A DNA stretch of 64,000 bases from Treponema sp. OMZ 787 (GCF_024181225.1 NZ_CP051198.1:744001-808000); one strand, 5' to 3'; numbered from the stretch's first letter, positions 18,197 through 28,246 are shown. Numbers and translations are program-made. Notes: generated from the letters alone by a model not told the origin.

Positions 18197-18667
18197 TTAA
18201 AGTTTACAAATCATAATATAATCTTCTTTATTTTCCTGAACAACTTCAAAACCTAGCTTTTTATACATCCGAACTGCATAGTTAATCTTTTGAACCGATA
18301 ATGAAACTTGCTTGTATTCTTTTTCTTTTAAAGTCAAAAGGATTTGTTTTATAAGTTCTGTTCCAATACCCAGATTTCTATACTCCTTGAGAAGTGAAAT
18401 TGAAAGGGATGGTGTTTTATCATCAACATGGCCGTAATCATTTATTATACGAGTCCATACCGCTCCTACCACCTTTCCTTCGACTTCTGCAACATAACAG
18501 AGATCATCCTTCTTACCAAAATCTGAAACATATATTTGTAAATCGGGATGTTTTATAATATCTTTGGATGGTGCTTGTTCTCCTTCGGGAATAAAAATAG
18601 CTTCATATAAGAATGTATCCAAAAGTTTAATTTCATTTTGTTTTAATTCTCTTATTTTGTAATTCAT
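18197..18667 (-). CDS. GNAT family N-acetyltransferase
   Basis: 156 residues with the GNAT fold: LSISLLKEYRNLGIGTELI is the acetyl-CoA binding motif A (R-x2-G-x-G), and KINYAVRMYKKLGFEVVQE is motif B. Substrate cannot be told. GGAGG precedes the ATG at 18667. It and the next minus-strand gene form a small cassette between two near-identical terminator hairpins. Confidence 0.85.
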   Translation of the reverse strand: MNYKIRELKQNEIKLLDTFLYEAIFIPEGEQAPSKDIIKHPDLQIYVSDFGKKDDLCYVAEVEGKVVGAVWTRIINDYGHVDDKTPSLSISLLKEYRNLGIGTELIKQILLTLKEKEYKQVSLSVQKINYAVRMYKKLGFEVVQENKEDYIMICKL

Positions 18668-18772
18668 GTCAGCCTCCGACTTAGGCTCTGATTTTTGTTT
18701 TTATAACTTGTCAAGATCTTTTTAACCAAAACCATATTCTTTTAGCCCAATTTTCCTGCGGTAAACTAAAAA

Positions 18773-19264
18773 TTATAAATGACTATTTAGCCAACAAATC
18801 TTCTTGAAGTCTTTATTGTTATTATTATCGTTTCTATATGAATCTTTTGATGATGCTTCATAAATACCTAAAAACTGTTTTAGACTTGGTACACGAAACT
18901 TTATTCCGTCTAGTTGAATAAGTTCTATATCTGATTCATAAATACCTGCAAAATCATACAATGCATCAATTGTGCCGTATTCTACGCTCACTCCGGTTTT
19001 TTGAAATTCATGCTCATGAACATCTATTAAATTATATCCTAATTCTTTCATAACCGCCATTATTTTGTCCCAATTATAAATTCTAAGTTCGTCAGGAGCT
19101 TCCCAACCTCTCGGATCTCCCGGAACATGAATATCAATATCTGACGGCTCCCAATCTTCTTTTGATATAAATTCTAATCCTAAAGAACCCATTAGTGTAG
19201 GTGTGATTCCGGCTTTATTTAAATGTAAACAAATAGTCTTAAATTCATCAAATAAAAAACTCAT
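18773..19264 (-). CDS. Nucleotidyltransferase-fold protein
   Basis: 163 residues from the ATG at 19264, preceded by GGAGGAG; a longer frame to 19384 runs through a terminator hairpin and is rejected. LMGSLGLEF followed by PSDIDIHV resembles the GS...D-x-D signature of the polymerase-beta-type nucleotidyltransferase fold, as in small antibiotic- or toxin-type transferases. The C-terminal part (FRVPSLKQFLGIYEASSKDS) is also seen in phosphotransferase-like proteins. Function is unknown. It is likely unlinked to the antiporter upstream, from which it is separated by a terminator. Confidence 0.55.
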   Translation of the reverse strand: MSFLFDEFKTICLHLNKAGITPTLMGSLGLEFISKEDWEPSDIDIHVPGDPRGWEAPDELRIYNWDKIMAVMKELGYNLIDVHEHEFQKTGVSVEYGTIDALYDFAGIYESDIELIQLDGIKFRVPSLKQFLGIYEASSKDSYRNDNNNNKDFKKICWLNSHL

Positions 19265-19360
19265 TTCTCCTCCATAAATTCTAAATTGTCGGTTTTTACG
19301 ATTGTAGTTATGCAAGCACAAAAAATCAGGTTTATTTAAGCAATGATAGACGGAAAGTAA

Positions 19361-19397
19361 AAAAGCTGCACGGTGCTTTTTCACAATGCAGCTTTTT
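19361..19397 (-). terminator. Terminator of the antiporter gene, copy 2 of a repeated hairpin
   Basis: AAAAGCTGCA/TGCAGCTTTT arms with inner GTG/CAC, reading CAATGCAGCTTTTT on plus and GCAGCTTTTTTAC on minus, so it can end transcripts from both sides. It shares most of its sequence with the hairpin at 18095-18130. Confidence 0.75.
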
Positions 19398-19405
19398 GTT
19401 TGTTC

Positions 19406-20881
19406 TTATTTTTTCTTCAACCTTACCTTCGGTTCGCTTGCGATTCCGAATTTTGGGAAGATTTTATCTATTCCGAAGAGGGTAAACAATAAAATAGTTG
19501 CAACCGAAATATGGGCCATAAAGTTATACTGTATTATCTGGGTTTGGCTGAATTGGTAAAGAGGATATACCGTGCCTGCGATGCCGATAAAAAAGCTTAA
19601 ATAAACATGCCAAGGAATCAGCTGGGATCCGAAGATGCCGAGGGCAGAAGAGAAGGTTGCGTTTCTCAATTTTAAGGAATAAAGATCTTTTTCGTCTCCT
19701 TCTACGTTTTCTTCCGTAATGTCTCTGATTATCGGGCCTACCGTAACTATTTGAGCCATCTCATCGGCAAGGGCTGCGTTTCCTAGCAAAGAGATGATGC
19801 CGTTCCAGAACATGAGCTGTCTTACGTTTCGGGAGAGTTTTACGGCAAGGTTTGATAGAGGTCTAAAGGCATCCATCTTCGACATTATGCCGCCGAAGGC
19901 TGCAACCCACATCATCATTATGATAACCCATGAGCCGGCTCCTACAAAGCCGTTATATACTATGTCAAAAAAGGCAAGGAGACCTGAAACCGTTCCTGCA
20001 AAGCGTCCTAAGATAAAGCATGATACAATGCCTGCTCCCAAGCAAAGGAGGGTAGAGTAGCCTTTTAAGGCAATTCCTATAACCAATATGAGAGGAATTA
20101 CCATGTAAACGGGAACTCCGTTTTGTACCTGATGGAGAAGGTCTACTGCAACAGGTTTTTCTTCAGCCAATTTTTCCCAAACGTCTTGGGGAATAGCCTC
20201 GATTGCTTTTTGCGGGCTTACGGCATCTCCGGGGAGGCTCAAGCCTGCAATCAAAAATAGGCCGCCTGCAAGCACCAAACACATTAAAGACCAAAGCCCC
20301 TGATTTTTCATACGGTGGGTAACCTCAACCCTGTGAATACCTGAGCTTACGACTGTTGTGTCCGAGATAAGACCGAGGTTATCGCCGAAGCAGGACCCGC
20401 CTGCAATGGCTGCAATGCTTAAAACCATGTTTCCGCTTAAAATATGGGTCATCCACAAGAAAATCGGGGCACAGGCGGCGAAGGTTCCCCATGAGGTTCC
20501 AGTAGCAACCGACAATACCGATGAAACCAAAAAGGCAACAAGGGCTACGGTTCTTGCCGATATACCTATGTTTAGGCTCAAGGTAATAATCGAGGCACCG
20601 ACCCCTGTAGACATAAAGGCATCTGCCATGGCATAGGCAAACATGAGGATAAAGAAAACCAACTGCATTTCTTTAACATTGTCTACAGCGGAGTTTAAAA
20701 TATCGTTGAATTTGAATTTTTCGGTTATCATAGCAACGATGGAGGCATAGATTACGGCAATAGGGGCTATGATTAAAATGTCCAGTTTAAATCCCAAAGC
20801 AGTCGAAAATGACTCAATATTCGAAATCATCATCAAGCCTGCAAGCAATAAGACCGGAGTGAGCTTAAAAAAAGCGCGCAT
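19406..20881 (-). CDS. Na+/H+ antiporter, NhaC-type family
   Basis: 491 residues with about 11-12 hydrophobic segments. TGTSWGTF and GGSCFGDNLGLISDTT are signature motifs of the NhaC/amino-acid-antiporter superfamily; the acidic residues in GDN and SDTT are expected to bind the cation. It would exchange Na+ (or a solute such as a dicarboxylate) across the inner membrane. Related MleN and arginine/ornithine-type carriers share these motifs, so the substrate is open. AAGGAG precedes the ATG at 20881. Confidence 0.85.
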   Translation of the reverse strand: MRAFFKLTPVLLLAGLMMISNIESFSTALGFKLDILIIAPIAVIYASIVAMITEKFKFNDILNSAVDNVKEMQLVFFILMFAYAMADAFMSTGVGASIITLSLNIGISARTVALVAFLVSSVLSVATGTSWGTFAACAPIFLWMTHILSGNMVLSIAAIAGGSCFGDNLGLISDTTVVSSGIHRVEVTHRMKNQGLWSLMCLVLAGGLFLIAGLSLPGDAVSPQKAIEAIPQDVWEKLAEEKPVAVDLLHQVQNGVPVYMVIPLILVIGIALKGYSTLLCLGAGIVSCFILGRFAGTVSGLLAFFDIVYNGFVGAGSWVIIMMMWVAAFGGIMSKMDAFRPLSNLAVKLSRNVRQLMFWNGIISLLGNAALADEMAQIVTVGPIIRDITEENVEGDEKDLYSLKLRNATFSSALGIFGSQLIPWHVYLSFFIGIAGTVYPLYQFSQTQIIQYNFMAHISVATILLFTLFGIDKIFPKFGIASEPKVRLKKK

Positions 20882-21039
20882 AAAGTCTCCTTTTATGTGA
20901 AATAAGGGTGTCAGTCTATCACATTAGTAAAAAAAAGTGTATAGGTTGAGTTAAAAGATATGGGGTTCCGTCTTAGGTTTAAAGACGGTTGAAAAGATAA
21001 GTTGTAAAAATATCTTCCTCTAAATTAAGGAGGCAGGAA

Positions 21040-21896
21040 ATGACGGATATACGGAAAATGCCTATAGGTATTCAAAGTTTTGAAGATTTAAGAGTAAAAA
21101 ATTTTTTGTATGTAGATAAGACCTCATACGTTGCTCAGCTTGCTTCTTCAAATAATTTGCGGGATATCAGTATGCTCCCCGAATACGATGCCGTCTGAGG
21201 TATCACCCAAAAAGAAATGGAAGAAGTTTTTCGGCCTGAAATAATTTAACTTGGCAAGGCTCAAAATTTGACCGAGCCTGAGACCCTCACAAAGCTAAAA
21301 CAAAAATACGGCGGCTATCATTTTTCAGAAAGCTTTGTAAATGTGTATAATCCGTTCAGTCTTTTAGAAAATGCCGAAATGGATGAACATGCCTTACAAG
21401 ACTATCGCCCGGATATGAATAACCCTGTTCCTATTTTGTTCCAATCTGGTTATCTTACATTAAAAGAATATGACAAGGAATTTCAGCTTTACAAATTAGG
21501 TTTTCCGAATGACGAGGTAAAATACGGCTTTTTAGATAATCTTGTGCCGGCCTTACTTACAGCCTTGCCTCAAAAGAAAATATGCAGATGAGAGAAAGAG
21601 ATTACCAGATAGCCTTTTATATCATCTTTAGCCTCATGGGGCAGTTTGTTCAAACTGAGGTTGTAAGTTCAAAGGGAATGGCTGACTGTTTGGTGCACAC
21701 GGATGATACAGTCTACATCTTTGAGTTTAAGCTTATGAGTTCCGGCACACCCAAAGAAGTTATCCAACAAATAAAAGAAAAAGGATATGCTGAGTCCTAC
21801 AAGACGAGCGGTAAAAAGATAGTTCTCATCGGTGCGGTTTTTGGCGACGGCATTGATGAAGAAACCTCCGGTACTTGGGAATCTTGCAATTTATAG
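21040..21896 (+). pseudogene. Decayed AAA-ATPase/PD-(D/E)XK nuclease gene (PF09820/DUF1703 type)
   Basis: AAGGAGG and ATG at 21040 begin a frame reading PIGIQSFEDLRVKNFLYVDKTSYV, the classic start of this family, which then runs into a TGA (21196-21198) and a TAA (21247-21249), shows a large internal deletion, and changes frame near 21590. The two longest open pieces are 21268-21591 (KYGGYHFS..., ATPase C-terminal part) and 21582-21896 (VYIFEFKLMSS, the nuclease D/E-x-K strand). Members of this family are common in multiple copies in anaerobes. This copy cannot make a working protein. Confidence 0.85.
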
Positions 21897-21930
21897 ATTC
21901 GTTTTTATAATAAACAAACCAATTTTCCTA

Positions 21931-21959
21931 TTGACATTTTTTCTTCTTTATGGTATAAA
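21931..21959 (+). promoter_or_regulatory. Strong promoter of the tuf-ribosomal operon
   Basis: TTGACA at 21931-21936, 17-base spacer, TATAAA at 21954-21959: close to the ideal sigma-70 sequence. The start point near 21966 would give an untranslated leader of about 420 bases before tuf. Confidence 0.85.
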
Positions 21960-21965
21960 AAACGC

Positions 21966-22318
21966 TGATATTGAAATGATGATTTAAGGCCGAAAAAATG
22001 GCTTTAAATCGGTATTCTTTAGAAGTTTTGCATTGCCGTAAAGCCTTTTAGGCAGGCGGATGCCGTCCTTGTTTAAGCAAATAAGGAGAGAAATCTTTAA
22101 AACTTCGCAGGATGCCAAACCAGTCATCGGAGTTACGGTTTAAAGGTGATCAGGTGGGTCCGAATGCTGTCCGAAAACCTATGGGCGGTGGATAAAAAGC
22201 GTTTTTCTTTCTATAAAAGATATAGAAAATGCTTAAATCTTATCTGATTTTAATCACTGTCTTATGTTTCTCCGGTTTGTTTCTTTGTTAAGCTTGTTTT
22301 TCGGTTACGAAAGACCGG
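21966..22318 (+). ncRNA. Structured leader or small RNA upstream of tuf, class unknown
   Basis: No open frame of note. Several strong hairpins are visible: 21981-22010 (11-bp stem GATTTAAGGCC with one G-U), 22066-22087 (9-bp stem with AAGC tetraloop), an AAACC/GGTTT pair at about 22117-22141, and 22197-22234 (TTTCTATA/TATAGAAA inside AAGC/GCTT). I compared it by eye with SRP RNA, 6S RNA, tmRNA, RNase P RNA and the T-box and could not match any. It may be a translation-responsive attenuator for the ribosomal operon or an independent RNA. Confidence 0.45.
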
Positions 22319-22346
22319 TTGACTTTTTAATCTCGTCATTTTTAAT
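22319..22346 (+). promoter_or_regulatory. Possible second promoter of tuf
   Basis: TTGACT at 22319-22324 and TTTAAT at 22341-22346, spacer 16. It would give a short leader of about 35 bases with TTAGGAGG before the tuf ATG. Weaker than the upstream promoter. Confidence 0.4.
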
Positions 22347-22388
22347 GCGGGAAATATTAGACTTGCCTACGTCTTTTAGGAGGATCTC

Positions 22389-23576
22389 ATGGCAAAGGAA
22401 AAATTTAACAGAACGAAAGTTCACATGAATGTTGGTACCATCGGTCACGTTGACCATGGTAAGACCACTCTTTCGGCAGCGATCACTACGTATTGTGCAA
22501 AGAAGTACGGTGATAAGCTTCTAAAATATGACGAGATCGACAATGCTCCGGAAGAAAAAGCGCGCGGTATTACTATCAATACCCGACACTTGGAATATCA
22601 GTCCGATAAGAGGCACTATGCACACATCGACTGCCCCGGCCACGCTGACTATGTTAAGAACATGATCACAGGTGCTGCCCAGATGGACGGCGGTGTTCTC
22701 GTAGTTTCCGCTCCGGACTCGGTTATGCCTCAGACAAAAGAGCACTTGCTTCTTGCCCGACAGGTAGGTGTACCCTCAATTATCGTCTTTCTTAATAAGG
22801 TTGACCTTGTTGATGATCCCGAACTTGTAGAATTGGTAGAAGAAGAAGTTAGAGAGACCTTGACCTCTTACGGTTTCCCTGAAGATACTCCCATTATTAA
22901 GGGTTCTGCTTTTAAAGCTCTTCAGGAAGGCGCTTCTGCCGAAGATACAGCCTGTATCGAAGAATTGCTCCAGACAATGGACAGCTACTTCCAGGATCCT
23001 GTTCGAGATGCCGAAAAGCCCTTCCTTCTCCCCATTGAAGATATCTTCACAATTCAGGGACGAGGAACTGTTGTTACAGGAAGAATCGAGCGCGGTGTTA
23101 TCAAGATGAACGAAGAAGTTGAAATCGTCGGTATCCGCCCCACAAAGAAGACTGTTGTTACCGGTATCGAAATGTTCAACAAGCTTCTTGATCAGGGTGA
23201 AGCAGGAGACAACGTAGGTCTTCTCTTGAGAGGTATTGAAAAGAAGGAAGTTGAACGCGGACAGGTTCTCGCTAAGCCCGGTTCAATCCATCCTCACACC
23301 AAATTTGAAGCTCAGATTTACGTTCTTTCAAAAGAGGAAGGCGGACGGCACAGCCCCTTCTTCTCAGGTTACAGACCTCAGTTCTATTTCAGAACAACCG
23401 ACATTACCGGAACTGTAAACCTTCCTGAAGGAACAGATATGGTTAAGCCCGGCGATAATACAAAGATTATCGGTGAGCTTATTCACCCCATAGCTATGGA
23501 TCAAGGTCTTAAACTCGCTATTCGCGAAGGCGGACGAACTATTGCTTCGGGTCAGGTAACTGAAGTTATCGAATAA
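22389..23576 (+). CDS. tuf: Elongation factor Tu
   Basis: 395 residues, full length. GTP-binding motifs GHVDHGKT (P-loop), DCPGHADY (G3) and NKVDL (G4) are all present. It delivers aminoacyl-tRNA to the ribosome. AGGAGG precedes the ATG. tuf heads the ribosomal cluster here without rpsL, rpsG or fusA, which are usually upstream in other bacteria. The 60 bases to rpsJ hold a stable hairpin. Confidence 0.98.
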   Translation: MAKEKFNRTKVHMNVGTIGHVDHGKTTLSAAITTYCAKKYGDKLLKYDEIDNAPEEKARGITINTRHLEYQSDKRHYAHIDCPGHADYVKNMITGAAQMDGGVLVVSAPDSVMPQTKEHLLLARQVGVPSIIVFLNKVDLVDDPELVELVEEEVRETLTSYGFPEDTPIIKGSAFKALQEGASAEDTACIEELLQTMDSYFQDPVRDAEKPFLLPIEDIFTIQGRGTVVTGRIERGVIKMNEEVEIVGIRPTKKTVVTGIEMFNKLLDQGEAGDNVGLLLRGIEKKEVERGQVLAKPGSIHPHTKFEAQIYVLSKEEGGRHSPFFSGYRPQFYFRTTDITGTVNLPEGTDMVKPGDNTKIIGELIHPIAMDQGLKLAIREGGRTIASGQVTEVIE

Positions 23577-23586
23577 ATGATGCAAA

Positions 23587-23617
23587 AAACGGTGCTTGTA
23601 TTTTGCAAGTGCCGTTT
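23587..23617 (+). terminator. Attenuator-like hairpin between tuf and rpsJ
   Basis: Twelve-bp stem (23587-23598 with 23606-23617, AAACGG...GCCGTTT, two G-U pairs) around a 7-base loop. No long T-run follows, so partial termination or RNA processing that separates the abundant tuf RNA from the ribosomal RNA messages is more likely than full termination. Confidence 0.5.
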
Positions 23618-23637
23618 GCATCTCTTCGGAGGGAATG

Positions 23638-23946
23638 ATGACAAAGGAAAAGATTCGCGTAAAGCTTCGCGGATTCGATGTAGAATTGGTTGATCAGAGT
23701 TCAAAGGCTATTGTACAGGCTGTTCAAAAAGCAGGTGCAAAGGTTTGCGGTCCTATCCCGCTTCCCACTCGGATTAACAAGTTTACAGTGCTTCGCTCAC
23801 CCCACGTAAATAAAAAATCACGTGAGCAGTTTGAAATGCGAACGCACAAAAGGTTAATCGATATTATCGAACCTTCGGCAGAAGTTATGAACGCCTTATT
23901 GGCATTGGAACTTTCAGCCGGTGTTGATGTAGAAATTAAACAATAA
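23638..23946 (+). CDS. rpsJ: 30S ribosomal protein S10
   Basis: 102 residues from the ATG at 23638, the second of two adjacent ATGs (23635, 23638) after GGAGGG; a longer frame from 23596 would run through the hairpin. The [15 protein letters not shown] start and the [26 protein letters not shown]-type loop (with HKR next to it) identify S10. It assembles in the 30S head and also binds NusB in antitermination. Confidence 0.96.
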
Positions 23947-24004
23947 GATTTAATCAAATGGTAGACGGCCTTTAATCAGGGGTGCGTACCTTAGGAGAAA
24001 TTAA

Positions 24005-24631
24005 ATGATTGGACTGATTGGAAAAAAAATCGGCATGACCCAAATATTCAATGAAGTCGGTCACCTTATGCCGGTTACAGTTATTCAGGTAGAACCCAAT
24101 ACCGTTGTTGCACTAAAGGACAAGGAAAAGTTCGGATACTCTTCAGTAGTGCTCGGCTTGGGTGAACTCAAAGAAAAGCACACCAGTAAACCCTATGCAG
24201 GACAGTTCAGCGGAGACATTAAGCCTTTAAAACTTTTAAAGGAATTCCGTGATTTTGACAAAGAAGTTGCAGTAGGTGATAAACTTGGTGTAGAGGTTTT
24301 TGAAAAGGTTCCGTATTTAGACATTACGGCAATTTCAAAAGGTAAAGGTTTTCAGGGTGTTATGAAGCGATGGGGCTATGGAGGCGGTAGAGCAAGTCAT
24401 GGTTCTAAGTTTCACCGTGAAGCAGGTTCGACGGGACACTGTACAACTCCGGGTCGTTCTTTTAAAAATACGACAATGCCCGGAAGAATGGGTTTTGACA
24501 AGGTTACCGTTCAAAATTTGCAAATCGTAAAGATTGATCCTGAATTAGGTGTTATAATGGTTCGCGGTTCTGTTCCGGGTAAAAAGGATGCAACTGTATT
24601 CTTAAAATCCGCAGTAAAGCGGGCTAAATAA
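24005..24631 (+). CDS. rplC: 50S ribosomal protein L3
   Basis: 208 residues, normal length. GLIGKKIGMTQIF start and the conserved loop RWGYGGGRASHGSKFHR, which reaches the peptidyl-transferase centre region. GGAGAAA precedes the ATG. Second gene of the S10-type operon, 58 bases after rpsJ. Confidence 0.97.
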   Translation: MIGLIGKKIGMTQIFNEVGHLMPVTVIQVEPNTVVALKDKEKFGYSSVVLGLGELKEKHTSKPYAGQFSGDIKPLKLLKEFRDFDKEVAVGDKLGVEVFEKVPYLDITAISKGKGFQGVMKRWGYGGGRASHGSKFHREAGSTGHCTTPGRSFKNTTMPGRMGFDKVTVQNLQIVKIDPELGVIMVRGSVPGKKDATVFLKSAVKRAK

Positions 24632-24645
24632 GGACGGTAGAAGAC

Positions 24646-25281
24646 ATGGAAAAGAAAGTCTATTCAGTCGATGGTAAAGAATTGAGGACAATTAATCTTG
24701 ATGACAAGGTGTTCGGTCTTCCCGTAAATGATGATGTTATTTACTACGCCATCAATAATGAACTAGCCAATAAACGAGTCGGAACGGCTTGTACAAAGGG
24801 CAGAGCTGAGGTTCACGGTTCAAATTCCAAGCCTTACAGCCAAAAAGGTACAGGACGTGCACGACGCGGTGATAAAAAATCCCCTCTTTTAGTCGGAGGA
24901 GGAACTATTTTTGGACCTAAACCGAGAGATTTCAGCTATTCTATGCCTAAAAAAGCAAAAAGATTGGCTATGAAGTCAATTTTGAGCCTTAAAGCTCAGA
25001 ACGACAGGTTAGTGGTTGTCGAAGATTTTACGGTAGAAAGCGGTAAAACACGCGACCTTGTAAAGATTTTAAATAACTTTGCAAAGGGCGAGCGCACTGT
25101 TATAATTCTAAAGGATGATGATTCTTTGGTAAAAAGAGCAGGACGCAATATTCCGCATCTTTCATTCTTGGCATATAACCGCCTTCGAGCCCATGATTTA
25201 TTCTACGGCCGAAAAGTTATCATGCTTGAATCTGCCGCAAAAAATCTTTCCGATTTTTACGGATGTAAGGAGGCCGAATAA
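24646..25281 (+). CDS. rplD: 50S ribosomal protein L4
   Basis: 211 residues. Contains the long loop around [19 protein letters not shown] that lines the peptide exit tunnel. In E. coli L4 also represses the S10 operon; whether it does so here is not known, but the long leader before tuf would give room for such control. AGGACGG precedes the ATG. Confidence 0.97.
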   Translation: MEKKVYSVDGKELRTINLDDKVFGLPVNDDVIYYAINNELANKRVGTACTKGRAEVHGSNSKPYSQKGTGRARRGDKKSPLLVGGGTIFGPKPRDFSYSMPKKAKRLAMKSILSLKAQNDRLVVVEDFTVESGKTRDLVKILNNFAKGERTVIILKDDDSLVKRAGRNIPHLSFLAYNRLRAHDLFYGRKVIMLESAAKNLSDFYGCKEAE

Positions 25282-25283
25282 TA

Positions 25284-25568
25284 ATGGAATACAATGATAT
25301 ACTTATCGCGCCTGTTCTTACCGAAAAAAGCACAGAACTTCGCGAGCAGGGCAAATATGTTTTCAAAGTAGCGCCGAAGGCTACCAAGATTCAGATAAAG
25401 GAAGCAGTACGAAGATTGTTCAATGTAAAAGTTACCGATTGTACTGTTGTTAATGTTCGAGGAAAGACTAAGCGTCTCCGCTACAAGGAAGGTAAAACTT
25501 CATCTTGGAAAAAAGCAACCGTAAAACTTGCTAAGGGCGAGACAATTAAGATTTTTGAAGGTGCGTAA
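25284..25568 (+). CDS. rplW: 50S ribosomal protein L23
   Basis: 94 residues. DILIAPVLTEKSTELRE start and VRGKTKRLRYKEGKTSSWKKA loop are typical. L23 lies at the tunnel exit and docks SRP and trigger factor. The gene starts two bases after the rplD stop, with GGAGG inside the end of rplD, so the two are translationally coupled. Confidence 0.97.
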   Translation: MEYNDILIAPVLTEKSTELREQGKYVFKVAPKATKIQIKEAVRRLFNVKVTDCTVVNVRGKTKRLRYKEGKTSSWKKATVKLAKGETIKIFEGA

Positions 25569-25601
25569 GCCTTAATGTGCTTATGCTAAGGGGATAGCAA
25601 A

Positions 25602-26432
25602 ATGGCTCTAAAAGAATATAAGCCGATGACGCCCGGATTGCGCGGACGAATTGATTTGCGAAAAGATGAAATTACAGCTCAAAAGCCTGAAAAGTCATTG
25701 ACTACAGGCAAAAAGAACAGAGCCGGTCGCGATTCAAGAGGACGCATTTCAGTTCGAGGCCAAGGCGGCGGACATAAACAGAAATACCGACAAATCGATT
25801 TTAAGCGAAACAAATATGGTATTCCGGGCACTGTAAGGACAATCGAGTATGATCCTAACCGCAGTGCAAATATTGCATTGATTTTTTACGCTGACGGAGA
25901 AAAGAGATATATCATCGCTCCCAAGGGTTTAAGAATCGGTCAAAAAGTTATGAGCGGCGAAATGGCTACATTGGATGTTGCAAATGCTCTTCCTTTGGAA
26001 GCAATTCCCGTCGGCTTTACCGTGCACAATATTGAGCTTACAATCGGAAGAGGCGGACAAATGGCGCGTTCGGCTGGTGCCGGCGCATTGGTTGCTGCAA
26101 AAGAAGGCGAATATGTTACCATAAAGTTGCCTTCCGGAGAAACTCGCTTGGTAAACAAAAAATGTTATGCAACAATAGGCGAAGTCGGCAATGAAGATCA
26201 TATGAATACAAGTCTTGGCAAAGCCGGTCGATCAAGATGGCTTGGAATTAAACCCACCGTTCGCGGTATGGCTATGAACCCGATTGATCACCCCCTCGGA
26301 GGCGGTGAAGGACGAGGAAAGGGAAGACATCCCGTAACTCCTTGGGGACAGCCTTGTAAGGGTTATAAGACCCGCAAGAAGCGCAATCCTTCGGATAGCT
26401 TCATTGTCTCAAGACGAAAGAAGAAGAAGTAG
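25602..26432 (+). CDS. rplB: 50S ribosomal protein L2
   Basis: 276 residues. Conserved [17 protein letters not shown] in the N-terminal part and the C-terminal [19 protein letters not shown] with the functionally important His. Needed for subunit joining and peptidyl transfer. AAGGGG precedes the ATG. Confidence 0.98.
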   Translation: MALKEYKPMTPGLRGRIDLRKDEITAQKPEKSLTTGKKNRAGRDSRGRISVRGQGGGHKQKYRQIDFKRNKYGIPGTVRTIEYDPNRSANIALIFYADGEKRYIIAPKGLRIGQKVMSGEMATLDVANALPLEAIPVGFTVHNIELTIGRGGQMARSAGAGALVAAKEGEYVTIKLPSGETRLVNKKCYATIGEVGNEDHMNTSLGKAGRSRWLGIKPTVRGMAMNPIDHPLGGGEGRGKGRHPVTPWGQPCKGYKTRKKRNPSDSFIVSRRKKKK

Positions 26433-26444
26433 GGGGTTGCAGAA

Positions 26445-26723
26445 GTGTCAAGATCAGTTAAAAAGGGACCTTTTATTGCAAAGAGTCTTTTTAAGAACGT
26501 AAACGAGATGAACAGATCGGGCAAAAAGAAGCCGATTAAGACTTATTCCCGCTGTTCTACAATTATACCTGAAATGGTCGGTAACACTATTTCGGTTCAT
26601 AACGGCAAGACGTGGATTCCGGTTTATATCACCGAGAATCTTGTTGGACATAAACTTGGAGAGTTTGCTCCTACGCGCACATTCCGCAAACATGCAAACT
26701 CTGACAAGAAGGTTGGAAGATAG
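26445..26723 (+). CDS. rpsS: 30S ribosomal protein S19
   Basis: 92 residues, with a GTG start at 26445 after [15 protein letters not shown] at the start and [23 protein letters not shown] are diagnostic. S19 binds the 30S head with S13. Confidence 0.97.
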   Translation: MSRSVKKGPFIAKSLFKNVNEMNRSGKKKPIKTYSRCSTIIPEMVGNTISVHNGKTWIPVYITENLVGHKLGEFAPTRTFRKHANSDKKVGR

Positions 26724-26727
26724 GTGA

Positions 26728-27090
26728 ATGAAGATGACTGAAAGAACAGGATATCGAGCAACAACTAAATTTCTTATTGCATCACCTACCAAGGTAAGAC
26801 CGGTAGCTAATGTTGTAAAAAACAAGCCCTATCCGGAAGCAATGGCTATTTTAGAAAATATGCCTCAAAAGGGAGCCGTCTTAATTTCTCAGACAATGAA
26901 ATCGGCTGCCTCAAATGCTCTTTACAAAAATAAGCAGCTTGATGAAGATATGCTCTTTGTTAAGGAAATTATGATTGACGAAGGGCCTAGGCTAAAAAGA
27001 ATTTGGTGTCGCGGCAAGGGCCGTGCAGACATGCTCTTAAAGCGCATGTGTCATATCACAGTTGTCGTTGACGAGAGAGCAGGAGAGTAG
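26728..27090 (+). CDS. rplV: 50S ribosomal protein L22
   Basis: 120 residues. Conserved C-terminal [29 protein letters not shown] includes the tunnel-lining hairpin region. ATG codons at 26728 and 26734 are both possible; AGGTG lies before the first. Four bases after rpsS. Confidence 0.96.
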   Translation: MKMTERTGYRATTKFLIASPTKVRPVANVVKNKPYPEAMAILENMPQKGAVLISQTMKSAASNALYKNKQLDEDMLFVKEIMIDEGPRLKRIWCRGKGRADMLLKRMCHITVVVDERAGE

Positions 27091-27092
27091 AT

Positions 27093-27812
27093 ATGGGACA
27101 GAAAGTAAACCCTACAGGATTAAGACTTGGTATAAACAAAACTTGGTCGTCTCGCTGGTATGCAGGCCCCCGAAATTATGCCGACTTGCTGCTTGAGGAT
27201 TTAAAAATTCGAGCTATGATTCAGGAAATCCCTGAATGCAAAAATGCCGACATTGCCGAAGTTGAAATCATCCGTCATCCCCAGAGGATCACGATTATGA
27301 TTCATACTGCTAGGCCCGGCGTTATAATCGGTGTAAAAGGTGCCAATATCGAAAATATCGGAGCTGTTATACAGAAAAAGCTCGGCAAAAAAGTGCAAAT
27401 TAAGATTAAGGAAGTAAAGAGAGCCGAATTGAGGGCTTCTTTAGTTGCTCAAAATGTTGCACGCCAGCTTGCCGGAAGAGCTTCTTTCCGAAAGGTATTA
27501 AAGCAGGCTTGTTTTAATACAATGAGGTCCGGTGCCCAAGGTATAAAGGTTAGAATTTCAGGACGCTTAGGCGGTGCTGAAATGTCGCGAACCGAAGAAA
27601 TGAAAGAAGGACGAGTTCCTCTTCACACACTTCGGGCAGATATAGACTACGGTTTTGCTGAAGCCGACACAACCTATGGAAAAATAGGTGTTAAGGTATG
27701 GCTTTACAGCGGAATGATGTTTGGCGGAGAACAAAAAGAAGATGCAGGCGCCTTGCTTAAAAAGCAAAGAAGACCCCGATCTGAAAAAACCGCTCAAGCA
27801 GGGAGGCAATAA
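27093..27812 (+). CDS. rpsC: 30S ribosomal protein S3
   Basis: 239 residues. [14 protein letters not shown] start; KH domain with [15 protein letters not shown]-terminal domain [16 protein letters not shown]3 helps form the mRNA entry channel and its helicase. A charged tail of about 20 residues follows the conserved part. GGAG precedes the ATG, two bases after rplV. Confidence 0.97.
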   Translation: MGQKVNPTGLRLGINKTWSSRWYAGPRNYADLLLEDLKIRAMIQEIPECKNADIAEVEIIRHPQRITIMIHTARPGVIIGVKGANIENIGAVIQKKLGKKVQIKIKEVKRAELRASLVAQNVARQLAGRASFRKVLKQACFNTMRSGAQGIKVRISGRLGGAEMSRTEEMKEGRVPLHTLRADIDYGFAEADTTYGKIGVKVWLYSGMMFGGEQKEDAGALLKKQRRPRSEKTAQAGRQ

Positions 27813-27814
27813 TT

Positions 27815-28234
27815 ATGGCATTCAGTCCTAAACGTGTAAAACATAGAAAGGTTCAGCGCGGTAGAATCAAGGGCGAAGCTACACGATGCAACAACATCGA
27901 TTTCGGCGAATACGCCTTAGTTTCTCTTGAGCCTTTTTTGCTTACAAACAGACAAATTGAAGCTGCCCGTGTTGCTTTAAATCGAAAGATTAAGCGAGGC
28001 GGAAAATTGTGGATTCGAGTTTTTCCGGATAAACCCTATTCAAAGAAACCCGCTGAAGTTCGAATGGGCGGCGGAAAAGGTGCACCTGAGTACTGGGTAG
28101 CGGTTGTAAAACCCGGAACTATTATTTTTGAATTAGCCGGCGTTGATAAGAATTTGGCCGAACAGGCTATGACCTTGGCAGGAAGCAAACTTCCCTTTAA
28201 AACAAGGTTTGCCGAGCAGATTCAGGCCGACTAA
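27815..28234 (+). CDS. rplP: 50S ribosomal protein L16
   Basis: 139 residues. [14 protein letters not shown] start and the conserved [24 protein letters not shown] segment. L16 contacts the A-site tRNA elbow. GGGAGG overlaps the end of rpsC; start two bases after its stop. Confidence 0.97.
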   Translation: MAFSPKRVKHRKVQRGRIKGEATRCNNIDFGEYALVSLEPFLLTNRQIEAARVALNRKIKRGGKLWIRVFPDKPYSKKPAEVRMGGGKGAPEYWVAVVKPGTIIFELAGVDKNLAEQAMTLAGSKLPFKTRFAEQIQAD

Positions 28235-28246
28235 GGAGCGTTTAAA

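Noticed and set aside
19265-19384. N-terminal extension of the nucleotidyltransferase-fold protein
   Set aside because: It would be read through a terminator hairpin; the ATG at 19264 has a strong ribosome site.
21966-22318. SRP RNA, 6S RNA, tmRNA, RNase P RNA or T-box in the tuf leader
   Set aside because: None of the diagnostic sequences (for example GGUCCGGAAGGAAGC, GAGGAAAGUCC, or AGGGUGGNACCGCG) is present.
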